From NCBI RefSeq assembly GCF_002162355.1, contig NZ_CP021434.1:4952001-5016000 (forward strand): a stretch of 64,000 nucleotides of DNA, given 5' to 3'. Below, one piece after another: positions 18,335-27,307 of the stretch (its first letter is position 1; each line of letters starts with the position of its first letter). The notes under the pieces were generated by a model. The model worked only from the letters and a program-made list of their open reading frames with translations. It made no database searches and was not told where the DNA came from. The DNA comes from Tumebacillus avium (GTDB taxonomy: Bacteria; Bacillota; Bacilli; Tumebacillales; Tumebacillaceae). The position numbers and the translations under genes were made by a program.

Positions 18335-19036
18335 TCAATCTTCGCGCTTTGGCCTAAGCTCATGCAAGAGTTTGGTCAACGCGCGTTTTTCGATCCGGGA
18401 GACATAAGAGCGGGAGATTCCCAGCTCCTCGGCGATCTCGCGCTGTGTTTTCTCTTCCCCGTCCGGCAGTCCGAAGCGGCCGCGGATCACCTCTTGCTCC
18501 CGTTCGTCGAGCATGTTCATCCGCGAATAGATCTTCAACTTCTCCAGCTTCAACTGCACCTCGTCAATGACATCGTCCGTTTCGGTGCCGAGCACGTCGA
18601 TCAAGGTAATTTCATTGCCCTCTTTGTCCGTTCCGATCGGGTCGTGCAGCGAGACGTCTTTTCTGGTTTTCTTAAGCGATCGCAAATGCATCAAAATCTC
18701 ATTTTCAATACATCTCGCCGCATAGGTCGCGAGTTTGGTTCCTTTGTTCACCGAATAGCTTTCGATCGCTTTGATCAGCCCGATCGTGCCGATCGAGATC
18801 AGATCTTCGCTGTCCTCTCCGGTGTTTTCGAACTTTTTCACGATATGGGCGACAAGACGCAAATTGTGTTCGACGAGCACGTTGCGGGCATTTTCGTCCC
18901 CATCGGCCATCAGCAGCAGATTTTTCCGCTCATCTTCTTCGGAGAGAGGCTGCGGAAACGCATTGTTTTTAATGTAAGAAACAAACAGCGTGATCTCTTT
19001 GAGCAGCAACGCAACCGCGGTCAAAAACCCAGGCAT
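18335..19036 (-). CDS. sigK: RNA polymerase sporulation sigma factor SigK
   Basis: Late mother-cell sigma factor, 233 residues. It begins with a hydrophobic pro-sequence ending [15 protein letters not shown]. By homology with B. subtilis, SpoIVFB would cut between Ser20 and Tyr21. Region 2 has [20 protein letters not shown] and [14 protein letters not shown]; region 4 has [21 protein letters not shown]. The gene is intact, so there is no skin-type prophage interruption. ATG 19036 follows GGGAGGTGA by eight bases, which is better than GTG 19054, which overlaps that site. Downstream it converges on the GIN-domain gene. Its presence is strong evidence for an endospore former. Confidence 0.97.
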   Translation of the reverse strand: MPGFLTAVALLLKEITLFVSYIKNNAFPQPLSEEDERKNLLLMADGDENARNVLVEHNLRLVAHIVKKFENTGEDSEDLISIGTIGLIKAIESYSVNKGTKLATYAARCIENEILMHLRSLKKTRKDVSLHDPIGTDKEGNEITLIDVLGTETDDVIDEVQLKLEKLKIYSRMNMLDEREQEVIRGRFGLPDGEEKTQREIAEELGISRSYVSRIEKRALTKLLHELRPKRED

Positions 19037-19171
19037 CAGTCTGTCACCTCCCACTACGATTCACCCACCGCTCCGGAAGTGGGCTAGTGTGTTTCAATAT
19101 ATGTGAGGGTGCTTGTTTACTGTGCCTGTACAATCGCTTGCAAACAGGATTTCTAAAGGTTCGACAGCTTT

Positions 19172-20911
19172 TTAAGGTTTCGGCAGCGCGTTAAAAATCT
19201 GCAAGGCGACTTGCTCGGTGGCGCGGGTGCCGGTCGCCGACTCGGCCATGACGGCCACGACGTATTTCGGCTTGTCAACCGGGCCAAATCCGGCAAACCA
19301 CTGGTGGTTCGCATTCGGGTCGCCGGTCTGCGCCGTCCCCGTTTTGCCGGCGACGGGGAACTGCGCTTTTGCTAAGATATGCGCCGTGCCGTCCGGAGAG
19401 GATACCACTTCACTCATCCACTGCTTCACCTGGTATGCTGCCTGGCGGTCGATGACCTGCTTGCGCTCCGCCGTTTCAAAATCTTTATAGAGCAGCCCGT
19501 CCGGCGTGTGCAGCGATTCGACCAGACGCGGTTCGCGAGCCATGCCATTGTTCGCGAACACAGCCATCAGGTGCGCCGCCTGCAGCGGTGTTGTGCGCAC
19601 GTCTTCCTGCCCGATCCCCGTGTTGGCGAGGAAGCGGTCCGAAGAGCCTTCCTTCAGGAAAACGCTGCCCGGGTCTTCTCCGTAAAACTGCGACTGTTCC
19701 CCGCTCTTCAGCCCAACCGCAGCGCCAAGGCCCAATTTTTTCGCATAGGTGTCGATCTCGGTGCGGCCAAGCTTCATCGCCATCTGAGCGAACGCCACGT
19801 TGCACGACTCGGCAAACGCCTGCTCCGCCGTCACGGTGCCGTGCTTTGTCCAGCAGTTCAGGCGACCGTCGCCGATGTCGATGTAGCCGGGGCATTCAAA
19901 TTTGTCGGTCGGCGACACCACGCCCGTCTCCAAGGCGGCTTGGGCGATCACCGATTTGAAAATCGAGCCTGGGAAATACGCCTTCAAGGCGCGGTTGACC
20001 GGATACTGGTCGCCGTCGACCGGCTCGGTCTGGTCGTAGTTGGGACGGGAGGCCATCGCCAGCACATCTTCCGTTTCCGCATCAAGCACGACGACCGCCC
20101 CTTTGTTCATCCCATAGCGGTCCATCGCCTGCTCCACCGAACTTTGGATGTCGTGGTCGAGCGTGGTTTTGACGGAGAGCGACGGATTCTGCTCGGTCGA
20201 CTCGCGGATGCCTAAGCCGTTGATCGGGCGGTCATAGTTGTCGGAGTAATAAGCGATGGTGCGGGAGATGCCCAAGCCGCGCAGCTCCTCCTGATATTGA
20301 AACTCCAGTCCCATTTTGCCGATCTTCTCATCGAGCGGATATTTGCCGCCCCACGTGTTGGCGACCAGATTGGGGTCTTCGCCCAAAAAGCCGATCGTGT
20401 GCCGGGCGACAGACAGGTCGTCATAGCGGACTTTGACCTCTTTGGCGTAGATGCCGGTCAGGTTCAGCTTGCGCACCGAGTCGGCCTGTTCCGGAGTCAG
20501 GTTGACGGCGCGCTTGTTGCCGCTCATATCGGGCAGACGGAGCAGAAACGGCTCCGTTTTTTCCTGCAAGGCCGCCAAAATGTGCTCGGTGCTGGTATTG
20601 AGCAGCAGCGCCAGTTCGTTGATCTTGCTGCGTTCCAAATTCTGCTGCCAGACGGGCAACACGACGATGCCGTTGATTTTGCTGCCGGTCAGCGATACAC
20701 CGTTGCGGTCGAGAATATCGCCGCGTCCGGAATCGAGCTCGAATTTCTCCCGGCGCTGCTCGACGGCCGACGCGACCAGATCATGACCTTGCATGTCGTG
20801 CGCCGAGAACTGAATATAAGCCAACCGCCCGCCCAGCGCCACGATGCCGAGTGTGCAGAGCGTGAGCACCGCTGCGGTGCGGCGTTGAATTTTGCGATGC
20901 ATAATTTCCAT
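19172..20911 (-). CDS. Class B penicillin-binding protein (PbpI/YrrR-like transpeptidase)
   Basis: Cell-wall transpeptidase of about 579 residues. It has an N-terminal membrane anchor (TAAVLTLCTLGIVALGG), a dimerisation domain beginning RGDILDRNG, and a C-terminal penicillin-binding domain. The catalytic motifs are SxxK in PGSIFKS, SxN in AESCN and KTG in AGKTGTAQTG. The ATG at 20911 follows AAGGAAG, although the spacing is long; GTG 20920 is an alternative. It lies 69 bp downstream of udk, beyond a terminator. In B. subtilis, pbpI (yrrR) also follows udk and greA. greA is absent here. Synteny therefore favours PbpI over SpoVD or PbpA, but this is an inference. Confidence 0.9.
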   Translation of the reverse strand: MEIMHRKIQRRTAAVLTLCTLGIVALGGRLAYIQFSAHDMQGHDLVASAVEQRREKFELDSGRGDILDRNGVSLTGSKINGIVVLPVWQQNLERSKINELALLLNTSTEHILAALQEKTEPFLLRLPDMSGNKRAVNLTPEQADSVRKLNLTGIYAKEVKVRYDDLSVARHTIGFLGEDPNLVANTWGGKYPLDEKIGKMGLEFQYQEELRGLGISRTIAYYSDNYDRPINGLGIRESTEQNPSLSVKTTLDHDIQSSVEQAMDRYGMNKGAVVVLDAETEDVLAMASRPNYDQTEPVDGDQYPVNRALKAYFPGSIFKSVIAQAALETGVVSPTDKFECPGYIDIGDGRLNCWTKHGTVTAEQAFAESCNVAFAQMAMKLGRTEIDTYAKKLGLGAAVGLKSGEQSQFYGEDPGSVFLKEGSSDRFLANTGIGQEDVRTTPLQAAHLMAVFANNGMAREPRLVESLHTPDGLLYKDFETAERKQVIDRQAAYQVKQWMSEVVSSPDGTAHILAKAQFPVAGKTGTAQTGDPNANHQWFAGFGPVDKPKYVVAVMAESATGTRATEQVALQIFNALPKP

Positions 20912-20959
20912 AACAGTCACACTTCCTTTCCCTTCCCAGTGTGACCATGATTGATGCAA

Positions 20960-20996
20960 AAAAAACGGAGCAACCCTTGTTAACGGGTTGCTCCGG
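20960..20996 (-). terminator. Terminator of udk
   Basis: GGAGCAACCC pairs with GGGTTGCTCC. On the minus strand a T-run follows. The upstream arm overlaps the last codons of udk. Confidence 0.8.
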
Positions 20997-21627
20997 TAGT
21001 GGCAAGGACACCTTTGACGATGTCGTTGACTTTGGCGACGAGGATGTCGATCGCCACACGGTTCTGGCCGCCTTCCGGGATGATCAGGTCGGCGTATCTC
21101 TTGGACGGCTCGATGAACTGCATGTGCATCGGGCGAACGATGCCCATGTACTGCTCAACGACCGATTCGATCGAGCGTCCGCGCTCTTTGATGTCGCGCA
21201 GCACGCGGCGGATGATCCGCACGTCCGCATCGGTGTCGACAAAGATCTTGATGTCCATCAGATTGCGCAGCCGCTCATCTTCGAGCGCCATGATGCCTTC
21301 CAGCACCACGACCTGCTTCGGCTCGACGCGCTCCGTGTAATCGTCCCGCGTGTGCTCGGCGAAATTGTAGATCGGCTTTTGGATCGCTTCGTTATTCATC
21401 AGCATGTGCAGATGTTCCAGCAGCAGATCGTTGTCAAACGCATGCGGATGGTCGTAGTTGGTCTGCACCCGCTCGGCCATCGTCAAATGCGACTGGTCTT
21501 TGTAATAGTTGTCCTGCTCGATCAGAACGATGTTTTCCGGATCGATGTTGCGCGTGATCTCGCGGGCAACAGATGTCTTGCCAGAGCCTGTCCCTCCTGC
21601 GATCCCTATCAGCACCGGTCTGTGCAT
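20980..21627 (-). CDS. udk: Uridine kinase
   Basis: Pyrimidine salvage enzyme that phosphorylates uridine and cytidine with GTP or ATP, 215 residues, close to the usual family length. The P-loop is GGTGSGKTS at residues 11-19. DNYYKD supplies the substrate-binding Asp and Tyr; HPHAFD and [12 protein letters not shown] are characteristic of Udk. It is the last gene of the yrr-like block, 29 bp after trmR. The stop codon lies inside the terminator stem. Confidence 0.96.
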   Translation of the reverse strand: MHRPVLIGIAGGTGSGKTSVAREITRNIDPENIVLIEQDNYYKDQSHLTMAERVQTNYDHPHAFDNDLLLEHLHMLMNNEAIQKPIYNFAEHTRDDYTERVEPKQVVVLEGIMALEDERLRNLMDIKIFVDTDADVRIIRRVLRDIKERGRSIESVVEQYMGIVRPMHMQFIEPSKRYADLIIPEGGQNRVAIDILVAKVNDIVKGVLATTGATR

Positions 21628-21656
21628 CTGTTCCTTCCCCTTTCTGTACTGCCTGT

Positions 21657-22283
21657 CTACTTTTTAACCGAGAGGGACACCCCGTCCCCCAAGGGTAGAA
21701 ACGTCGTCTCATATCCTGGATGATTCGCGAGCAGTTCGTTGTATTCGCGCAGGCGGTTGATCATCGTGCGAAGCTTGTGCTTGACTTCCTCCTGGCCGCT
21801 GACCATGCCTTGGAACAAAATGTTGTCGGACAGCAAAACGCCGCCCTTTTCCAAATGCGGATCGAGCAGTTCCAGAAAGCGCGGGTATTGCCCTTTCGCC
21901 GCATCGAGGAAAATAAAATCGTACATGCCCAAGTCCCCGATTCGCTCCAGCGCATCCCCTTCCAAGAGCTCGATGCGCGCGCTTAGTCCCGCCTTGGCAA
22001 AATTCGCCCGGGCCTCCGCCGCACGCTCTGCATCCCGCTCCAGCGTCGTGATCACAGCGTCGCACGCTTCGGCCATCACGATCGCCGAATAGCCGATCGC
22101 CGTGCCCACTTCCAAGATCCGACGGGGCTTGGCAATCTTCAGCAAGACTTGCAAAAAGCTCACCGTCTCCAGATCGAGAATCGGGACAAAGCCTGCTTCC
22201 GCCTGCTGCTCCATCTCCTGAAGCAAAGGATTGCGCTCCGGCACCAGGCCGCGCAAATAAGCAACGAGTGTTGGATCGATCAT
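21657..22283 (-). CDS. trmR: TrmR-like O-methyltransferase (tRNA 5-hydroxyuridine methyltransferase)
   Basis: Class I SAM-dependent methyltransferase, 208 residues. The SAM-binding motif is [12 protein letters not shown] near 56-67. [10 protein letters not shown] holds the metal-binding acidic residues of the catechol-O-methyltransferase-like family, with DN following. In B. subtilis, YrrM (TrmR) methylates 5-hydroxyuridine at the tRNA wobble position, and the flanking mltG and udk match that locus. The partner genes trhP1 and trhP2 (yrrN, yrrO), which make the hydroxyuridine, are not next to it here. It is preceded by a hairpin that may terminate the small gene upstream. Confidence 0.88.
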   Translation of the reverse strand: MIDPTLVAYLRGLVPERNPLLQEMEQQAEAGFVPILDLETVSFLQVLLKIAKPRRILEVGTAIGYSAIVMAEACDAVITTLERDAERAAEARANFAKAGLSARIELLEGDALERIGDLGMYDFIFLDAAKGQYPRFLELLDPHLEKGGVLLSDNILFQGMVSGQEEVKHKLRTMINRLREYNELLANHPGYETTFLPLGDGVSLSVKK

Positions 22284-22329
22284 AATTGCAAAACTCCTTC
22301 TCAGGACACAAACAGATTCATGTTATCAC

Positions 22330-22363
22330 AAAACCCATTCTCCTGTATAGGACAATGGGTTTT
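22330..22363 (-). terminator. Hairpin between a small gene and trmR
   Basis: AAAACCCATT and AATGGGTTTT form a 10-bp inverted repeat with a 14-nt loop. The T's are inside the stem rather than after it, so it may be a weak terminator or attenuator. Confidence 0.5.
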
Positions 22364-22367
22364 GCTG

Positions 22368-22541
22368 CTAGTGATCAGCGCCGCCCGGCAGGTCGTCTCC
22401 CGGTTCGCAGGGCTGGCCTGCGATCATCGGAGCCTGAAAGCCGTACCGCAGCTTCTGCAGTTCATGCTCGCCGATCAAATAATCGATCACCATATCTTCG
22501 GGGGTCACTTGAACAGTCTCATTGGTTTCCTGATTGTTCAT
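22368..22541 (-). CDS. Small acidic protein of unknown function, 57 residues
   Basis: Open frame with ATG 22541 seven bases after AAGGAGGG, a very strong ribosome binding site. The product begins MNNQETNETV and is acidic, with one cysteine. It has no membrane segment or known motif that I recognise. It sits between mltG and trmR in the same orientation, 67 bp after mltG, and ends just before a hairpin. The strong ribosome binding site, operon position and clean stop argue that it is real. It is too short for many gene finders. Confidence 0.75.
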   Translation of the reverse strand: MNNQETNETVQVTPEDMVIDYLIGEHELQKLRYGFQAPMIAGQPCEPGDDLPGGADH

Positions 22542-22608
22542 CTTGGCTCCCTCCTTCGATAGGTGTAGTTTTCGCGTTCTGCGGGCAGATTATTTTACCT
22601 GTTCCCGC

Positions 22609-23676
22609 CTACTGGCTCTTGGCGATGTTTTGCTGATGCTCAGCGAACGTCGTGGCAAAATAATGCTCGCCGGTGCCGTCATTTTTCGTGACGTAAAAAT
22701 AGAAATCGTGCATCTCCGGGAACAGCGCCGCTTTGATCGCATCGCGCCCGGACGTGGAGATCGGGCCCGGCGGCAGTCCTTCGATCCGATAGGTGTTGTA
22801 CGGCGAATCGATCTCCAAGTCTGCAAACAGCAACGTCTCTTTCGTCTTGCCCAACGCGTATTGCACCGTCGCGTCGATCTGCAATTGCATCGGCGGCGTG
22901 GCTTTCAGCCGGTTTTGAATAACGCCGGAGATCATCGGACGCTCCTTGGCCACCTGTGCTTCCCGTTCGATCAGCGACGCGAGCGTCAAGGTCTGGTGCA
23001 ACGTGAGATTTTGCTTTTTCATCTGCTCCTGCCACTCCGGGGTCAGGATCGACTCCGTCTGCTTCAGCATCATGTCGATCACATCATGCGGCGTCACATT
23101 TTGGAACGTCTCGTATGTATCCGGGAACAGGTAGCCTTCCAGCCGATATTTCATCCCTTCGACCTGCTTGATCTCGCTCAGGAACGCATAGTCGAATTTG
23201 CCGTTTTGCACTTCGTTCAGGAACGCCTGCTTGTCCACGATCTTTTGTTCCGCCAAGCTGTCGGCGATCTGCTCCATGGTCAGGCCTTCAGGCACGGTGA
23301 ACTGGGTCGTGCCGTATTTGGCATCCCCTTCGACCAGCACGCGGGCGATCTCTTCCATCGTCAGGCCTGGCTGCAGGTAGTACTTGCCCGCCTTGAGCTG
23401 GCCGGAACTGCCTTTATACGCAAGATACCATTTAAAAAAGTTCGCATTCTTGATCAGTTGTTTGTCGACGAGCATCACGCCGATGTCATGCGGCGATGCG
23501 CCCATCGGAATCTCCACTTCAACCGCCGGACCGCTGTCCTGCGGCGGCTGAAACTGTTCCTCCACATAGAAAAGCCCTCCCCCGATCAGCAGGATGCAAG
23601 CGGCGAAGACGTACCACCACTTGTTCCAGCGCGAAGGCTTCTGCGCCGGCAGCTTCGGGGATTGTTTGTTGGTCAT
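22609..23676 (-). CDS. mltG: Endolytic murein transglycosylase MltG
   Basis: Membrane-anchored lytic transglycosylase thought to end nascent glycan strands, about 355 residues. A single transmembrane segment lies near residues 18-37 (WWYVFAACILLIGGGL). A LysM-like region follows, then the YceG domain. The catalytic Glu is in LASLIEREAQ, and EGLPPGPIS is a family signature. ATG 23676 was preferred over GTG 23706 because the family N-terminus fits, though the GGAGG site is 12 bases away. It corresponds to B. subtilis yrrL, between the DUF1292 gene and trmR as there. Confidence 0.95.
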   Translation of the reverse strand: MTNKQSPKLPAQKPSRWNKWWYVFAACILLIGGGLFYVEEQFQPPQDSGPAVEVEIPMGASPHDIGVMLVDKQLIKNANFFKWYLAYKGSSGQLKAGKYYLQPGLTMEEIARVLVEGDAKYGTTQFTVPEGLTMEQIADSLAEQKIVDKQAFLNEVQNGKFDYAFLSEIKQVEGMKYRLEGYLFPDTYETFQNVTPHDVIDMMLKQTESILTPEWQEQMKKQNLTLHQTLTLASLIEREAQVAKERPMISGVIQNRLKATPPMQLQIDATVQYALGKTKETLLFADLEIDSPYNTYRIEGLPPGPISTSGRDAIKAALFPEMHDFYFYVTKNDGTGEHYFATTFAEHQQNIAKSQ

Positions 23677-23732
23677 GTAAAACCTGCACCTCCACTCATT
23701 CCCCACTATTATACTGAATTCGACAAAAGGCG

Positions 23733-23765
23733 AAAAGCCCGCACCGGAAGATGCGGGCAGACTTT
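23733..23765 (-). terminator. Terminator after the 73-residue gene
   Basis: GCCCGCA and TGCGGGC form a GC-rich stem. On the minus strand it is followed by TTTT. It separates this gene from mltG. Confidence 0.75.
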
Positions 23766-23768
23766 CGG

Positions 23769-23990
23769 CTATTCCGACTGCTGATTGACGTTCGATGCCA
23801 ATGCTGCAAAGCCTTCTGCCATCACCTGGCCGACCTGTGCGGCCTGTTCCGGGCTCAGCGATTCGATGCCTTGGCGGTTCACTTGCTCGTTCAGCCCCAA
23901 CTGTTCGAGCGCCTGTTGCTGCACGTCGTCCAGATGCAGGTCAACCTGATTCGGATGGTACGGATCGGGAATGTTAAAGTCTTTGTTCAT
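23769..23990 (-). CDS. Small conserved-looking protein of unknown function, 73 residues
   Basis: ATG 23990 lies eight bases after GGGAGG. The product is polar, glutamine-rich and probably helical (LDDVQQQALEQLG, LSPEQAAQVGQVMAEGF), with no cysteine, signal peptide or membrane segment. I do not recognise the family. It stands between the DUF1292 gene and mltG, with a terminator on each side, so it may be transcribed on its own. Confidence 0.75.
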   Translation of the reverse strand: MNKDFNIPDPYHPNQVDLHLDDVQQQALEQLGLNEQVNRQGIESLSPEQAAQVGQVMAEGFAALASNVNQQSE

Positions 23991-24050
23991 CAAAGCCACC
24001 TCCCTCTCCTCTAGGGTTGCCTGCTGCGCTCCCGCTCATGACTGGGAATG

Positions 24051-24079
24051 AAAAACAGGCGCCCCCTGAGGAGCGCCTG
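24051..24079 (-). terminator. Terminator after the DUF1292 gene
   Basis: CAGGCGC pairs with GCGCCTG around a 10-nt loop, followed on the minus strand by TTTTT. Confidence 0.75.
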
Positions 24080-24090
24080 CCCATGCCTTG

Positions 24091-24375
24091 CTATTGCAAA
24101 TCTTCGTCGCTGCCGCCTTGCTCTTCGAACAAGATGGTGTCGTACTCTTCTGCGACCTTGTCCCACTCAGCATCGTCTTCGATGTAAGCGAGGACATCGT
24201 TGCCTTCGTCATCCTTCTCCACGCGCAGGATTACCGCTTCTTCGTCCTGTGCATCAACCGGCTGGAGGATGGCATACATCTTTTGGTCTACTTCGAGCAT
24301 TTCCAGCACGTCAAACTCATGCTCCGTGCCGTCTTCATCGGTCAGGGTGATGCGTTCGGTTTGAACTTCGCTCAT
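24091..24375 (-). CDS. DUF1292 family protein (YrzB-like)
   Basis: Acidic protein of 94 residues with the DUF1292 pattern: ITLTDEDGTEHEFDVLEML, then YAILQPVD and AYIEDDAEW. Its function is unknown. In B. subtilis yrzB lies in the same place between ruvX and mltG. ATG 24375 is used because GTG 24384 overlaps the ribosome binding site AGGTG. The gene starts 10 bp after ruvX and is in its operon. Confidence 0.9.
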   Translation of the reverse strand: MSEVQTERITLTDEDGTEHEFDVLEMLEVDQKMYAILQPVDAQDEEAVILRVEKDDEGNDVLAYIEDDAEWDKVAEEYDTILFEEQGGSDEDLQ

Positions 24376-24384
24376 CTCTGGCAC

Positions 24385-24813
24385 CTACTTTCCGTTTTGT
24401 TGTCTATCTAAATAGCTTTGCAGGAAGATGGCCGCCGCCATTTTGTCGACGACACCTTTGCGTTTCTTGCGGCTAACATCTGCTGATATCAGCATACGCT
24501 CCGCGGCCATCGTTGATAACCGCTCGTCCCACAAAACGACGGGCAAGCTGAATTTAGCCTTTAGTATCTCGGCAAACTGCTCGCTTAATTCGCCGCGCGG
24601 CCCAATCGTGCCATTCATGTTCTTGGGATAGCCCAGCACGATCGTGTCGACGTCATATTGCTTGATCAGCTCGCCGATGCGCGCCAGGTCGGCCTCTTCG
24701 CTCTTGCGGGTGATCGTCTCCACGCCTTGCGCCGTCCAGCCCATCGCGTCGCTGACGGCGATGCCGATGCGCACGTCGCCGTAGTCGATCCCAAGCGTTC
24801 TGGTCAGGTTCAT
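24385..24813 (-). CDS. ruvX: YqgF/RuvX RNase H-fold nuclease (16S rRNA processing)
   Basis: RNase H-like protein of 142 residues, the usual family length. It begins [16 protein letters not shown], which holds the first catalytic Asp. [19 protein letters not shown] and the C-terminal [13 protein letters not shown] hold further acidic positions. The family was first called a Holliday-junction resolvase but processes the 5' end of 16S rRNA in E. coli. Its ATG overlaps the ireB stop by 4 bp, which implies translational coupling. Confidence 0.95.
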   Translation of the reverse strand: MNLTRTLGIDYGDVRIGIAVSDAMGWTAQGVETITRKSEEADLARIGELIKQYDVDTIVLGYPKNMNGTIGPRGELSEQFAEILKAKFSLPVVLWDERLSTMAAERMLISADVSRKKRKGVVDKMAAAIFLQSYLDRQQNGK

Positions 24814-25061
24814 CCTTGATCCCTCATGTAGGCGCGCACCAGTTCCTCGATCAGCTCGTCCCGCTCCAGGCTGCGAATGATATTGCGCGCATTGTTATGG
24901 TTGGTGATGTACGCGGGGTCCCCGGAGATCAGATAGCCGGAGATCTGGTTGATCGGGTTGTACCCTTTGACCCGCAAAGCTTCGAAGGCGATCAAAAGCG
25001 ACCGTCTCGCTTCGCTGTCTTCCTCGCGGCCGCTGAACTTGATCGTGCGGTCAAACGACAT
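24810..25061 (-). CDS. ireB: IreB family regulatory phosphoprotein
   Basis: Small protein of about 83 residues. In Enterococcus, IreB is a substrate of the PASTA kinase IreK and controls cell-envelope stress responses. The sequence has the signature [15 protein letters not shown] and [26 protein letters not shown] 25061 is chosen over GTG 25070. It is the first gene of ireB-ruvX-DUF1292, as in B. subtilis yrzL-yrrK-yrzB, although alaS is not upstream here. Confidence 0.93.
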   Translation of the reverse strand: MSFDRTIKFSGREEDSEARRSLLIAFEALRVKGYNPINQISGYLISGDPAYITNHNNARNIIRSLERDELIEELVRAYMRDQG

Positions 25062-25141
25062 ATTGAACACCCCATTACGACTTCATTGTTTGCCACGGTA
25101 GGCAAGATTTTCCGCAAATCAGGAATCGGGACAATTATACG

Positions 25142-26206
25142 TCAATGCTTCATGTAGTGCAACACCACGTGCTGCAAAATCACTTTGCCGACCGCCACGA
25201 GCGGGATCGCCAGAATCAGGCCGACGATGCCAAACATCTCGCCGCCCAGCAGCAGCGCGAAGATGATCAGCATCGGATGCAGCTTGAGCGTCCGCCCGAT
25301 CAGGTACGGCCCGATCACGTTTCCTTCGAGCTGCTGGACGATCAGGTTGACGATCAGCACCTTCAGCGCCATCAACGGCGACACCGTAAAGGCCAGCAAC
25401 AGTGCGGGCGCCGCCCCGATAAACGGCCCGACATACGGGATGATGTTGGTGATCGCCACGATCAGCGCCAAGATGATCCCATACGGCATCCCGACGATCA
25501 GATAGCCGACATAAGCCAGCGTCCCCACCACGGTGGCGACCATCAGCTGCCCGCGGATGTAGTTGCCCAGCGCTTCGTCGATCGAGCGGAACAGGCGGAT
25601 GATCTCCTGGCGATTCTGGCGCGGGAAGAACGTGATCACCGTCTTCTCCATCACCTTCAGGTCTTTGAGCATGTAGAAGACGAGAAACGGCACCACAAAC
25701 CAGCCGATCGCCCCTTCGATCGTGTTGCCGGCCGACTCCAGCGTCTTGGTGATCGTCTGGGTGACTTTTGACTCCAGCGAGGTCAGGTTGGAGTCGATCG
25801 CTTTGCGCACCGCGTCGGGCAGGCGTTTTTTGTCTTCGTTAAAACCGTCCATCCAGGAGTCGAACTCCTCGATCAATTGGGGCAGATGCTCGCTTAGCTC
25901 CCGCAATTGATCGATAAACAGTGGGATCGCATTGATCAGCACCACCGTGATCACCAGGAAAAACACGATGTAGATGACCAAGATGCTCGCCCCGCGCGGC
26001 ACCCCGCGCTGATGCAGGCGCGCCACCAGCGGATTGAGCAGATAGGCGATGATCACCGCGATCAGAAACGGCGTCAACACCGCGCTCAGCACCGTCCAGA
26101 ACAGTTGCAGCACGTCCCGCAGTTCCCAGAGCAGATATAGGCACGCGAGCAGCACCAGCGTTACCACAAGCGTGTACAGCGTGCGGCTTCGCCGCCACGA
26201 TTCCAT
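25142..26206 (-). CDS. AI-2E family transporter (YrrI-like)
   Basis: Polytopic membrane protein, 354 residues with about eight hydrophobic segments. Typical family regions are AYLLNPLV, the long extracytoplasmic helix around LIEEFDSWMDG, NIIPYVGPFIGAAPA and the C-terminal HPMLIIFALLLGGEMFG. Despite the name, members export diverse substrates including ions. The substrate here is unknown. ATG 26206 follows GGGAGGTGA. It lies upstream of ireB, as yrrI lies near the same block in B. subtilis. Confidence 0.92.
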   Translation of the reverse strand: MESWRRSRTLYTLVVTLVLLACLYLLWELRDVLQLFWTVLSAVLTPFLIAVIIAYLLNPLVARLHQRGVPRGASILVIYIVFFLVITVVLINAIPLFIDQLRELSEHLPQLIEEFDSWMDGFNEDKKRLPDAVRKAIDSNLTSLESKVTQTITKTLESAGNTIEGAIGWFVVPFLVFYMLKDLKVMEKTVITFFPRQNRQEIIRLFRSIDEALGNYIRGQLMVATVVGTLAYVGYLIVGMPYGIILALIVAITNIIPYVGPFIGAAPALLLAFTVSPLMALKVLIVNLIVQQLEGNVIGPYLIGRTLKLHPMLIIFALLLGGEMFGIVGLILAIPLVAVGKVILQHVVLHYMKH

Positions 26207-26261
26207 GATGTGCTCACCTCCCGCCGATGTCAGGCAGGATTAGTTTGCCCCAAAATGCGAA

Positions 26262-26285
26262 AAAGCCCTCCACTTGGAGGGCTTT
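26262..26285 (-). terminator. Terminator after the prenyltransferase gene
   Basis: AAAGCCCTCC and GGAGGGCTTT form a perfect 10-bp stem with a 4-nt loop. Confidence 0.85.
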
Positions 26286-26304
26286 CCAGTTACCATGCGC
26301 CAGT

Positions 26305-27174
26305 TTACCAGAGAGAAATCGCGATATCGGCGAGCGTAAAGACAAACGCCACCGACGCCACATAGGAATTGACGGTGAAAAAAGCGAGGTCGATACGGCT
26401 CATGTCGTGCGGCGAGATGATGCGGTGCTCATACCAGAGCAGCCCCGCCACCGCCGCCACGCCGATCCAATACACGATGCCAAGGTCCACGTAGAGCGGC
26501 ACCAGCGCAAACAGCACGATCGTCAAAATGTGCATGATCCGCGACAGGCGCAGACCGCCGGCGATCCCAAAGCGCACCGGGATCGAGTGCAGGCCGTTTT
26601 TCTTGTCAAACTCGACATCCTGACAAGCGTAGATGATGTCAAACGCCGCAATCCACACCGCGACCGCCCCGGCCAGCAGCAGCGACGGCGTGTCGAACGA
26701 GCCGGTCACCGCGATCCAGCCGCCGAGCGGCGCAAACGAGTCGGCGAGGCCCAGCACCAAGTGGCAGGCCCACGTGAAGCGCTTGCAGTACGGGTAGAGC
26801 ACCAGCACGGCCACTGCCAGCGGCAAGAGCGCGAAGCACAGCGGGTTGAGCATGTACGCGGAGACGCCAAGCAGGGCCAGCGAGCCGATGATAAACAGCC
26901 ACGCTTCCAGGCTTTTGATCTTGCCGCTTGGAATTTCGCGGTTTGCCGTGCGCGGGTTGCGCGCGTCGATCGCCGCGTCAATGACCCGGTTCAGCCCCAT
27001 CGCGGCGCTGCGCGCCCCCACCATCGCCAAGGTGACCCAGACGAAGGTCATCAGGCTCGGCCAGGACTCTGTGGTGTAATACGAAGCCATCACCATGCCG
27101 ATATAGGCATACGGCAAGGCAAAGATCGTATGTTCAAATTTGATCATCTCCAGAAAGAGACGAATCTTAGACAT
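26305..27174 (-). CDS. UbiA-like prenyltransferase, probably menaquinone biosynthesis (MqnP type)
   Basis: Integral membrane aromatic prenyltransferase, 289 residues with about nine hydrophobic segments. The two Mg-diphosphate motifs are NRVIDAAIDARNPRT and DVEFDKKNGLHSIP. This pair, and the short length, are typical of the UbiA-like enzymes annotated as 4-hydroxybenzoate polyprenyltransferase or as MqnP of the futalosine menaquinone pathway. No other mqn or men gene is in the window, so the pathway is not proven. The ATG follows AGGGGG and TTTTTT, and those bases belong to the terminator hairpin of the upstream gene. Confidence 0.85.
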   Translation of the reverse strand: MSKIRLFLEMIKFEHTIFALPYAYIGMVMASYYTTESWPSLMTFVWVTLAMVGARSAAMGLNRVIDAAIDARNPRTANREIPSGKIKSLEAWLFIIGSLALLGVSAYMLNPLCFALLPLAVAVLVLYPYCKRFTWACHLVLGLADSFAPLGGWIAVTGSFDTPSLLLAGAVAVWIAAFDIIYACQDVEFDKKNGLHSIPVRFGIAGGLRLSRIMHILTIVLFALVPLYVDLGIVYWIGVAAVAGLLWYEHRIISPHDMSRIDLAFFTVNSYVASVAFVFTLADIAISLW

Positions 27175-27177
27175 AAA

Positions 27178-27234
27178 AAAGCCCCCTAGTGATCACATAG
27201 CATACTACTCTATTACAGCGATCAAAAGGGGGGT
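27178..27234 (-). terminator. Terminator of the DUF116 gene, overlapping the next ribosome binding site
   Basis: On the minus strand, CCCCC...TGATC pairs with GATCA...GGGGG, then CTTTTTT. The GGGGG arm is also the ribosome binding site of the prenyltransferase whose ATG follows the T-run. Confidence 0.65.
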
Positions 27235-27307
27235 TGTCAACCCGTTTATGAACTTCGCGGCATGCGTTTGTGATCCCTTATTTCGACAAGATACCCAGCT
27301 TGATCTT

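Noticed and set aside
18335..19036. Skin-like prophage interruption of sigK
   Set aside because: The coding sequence is continuous from pro-sequence to region 4.
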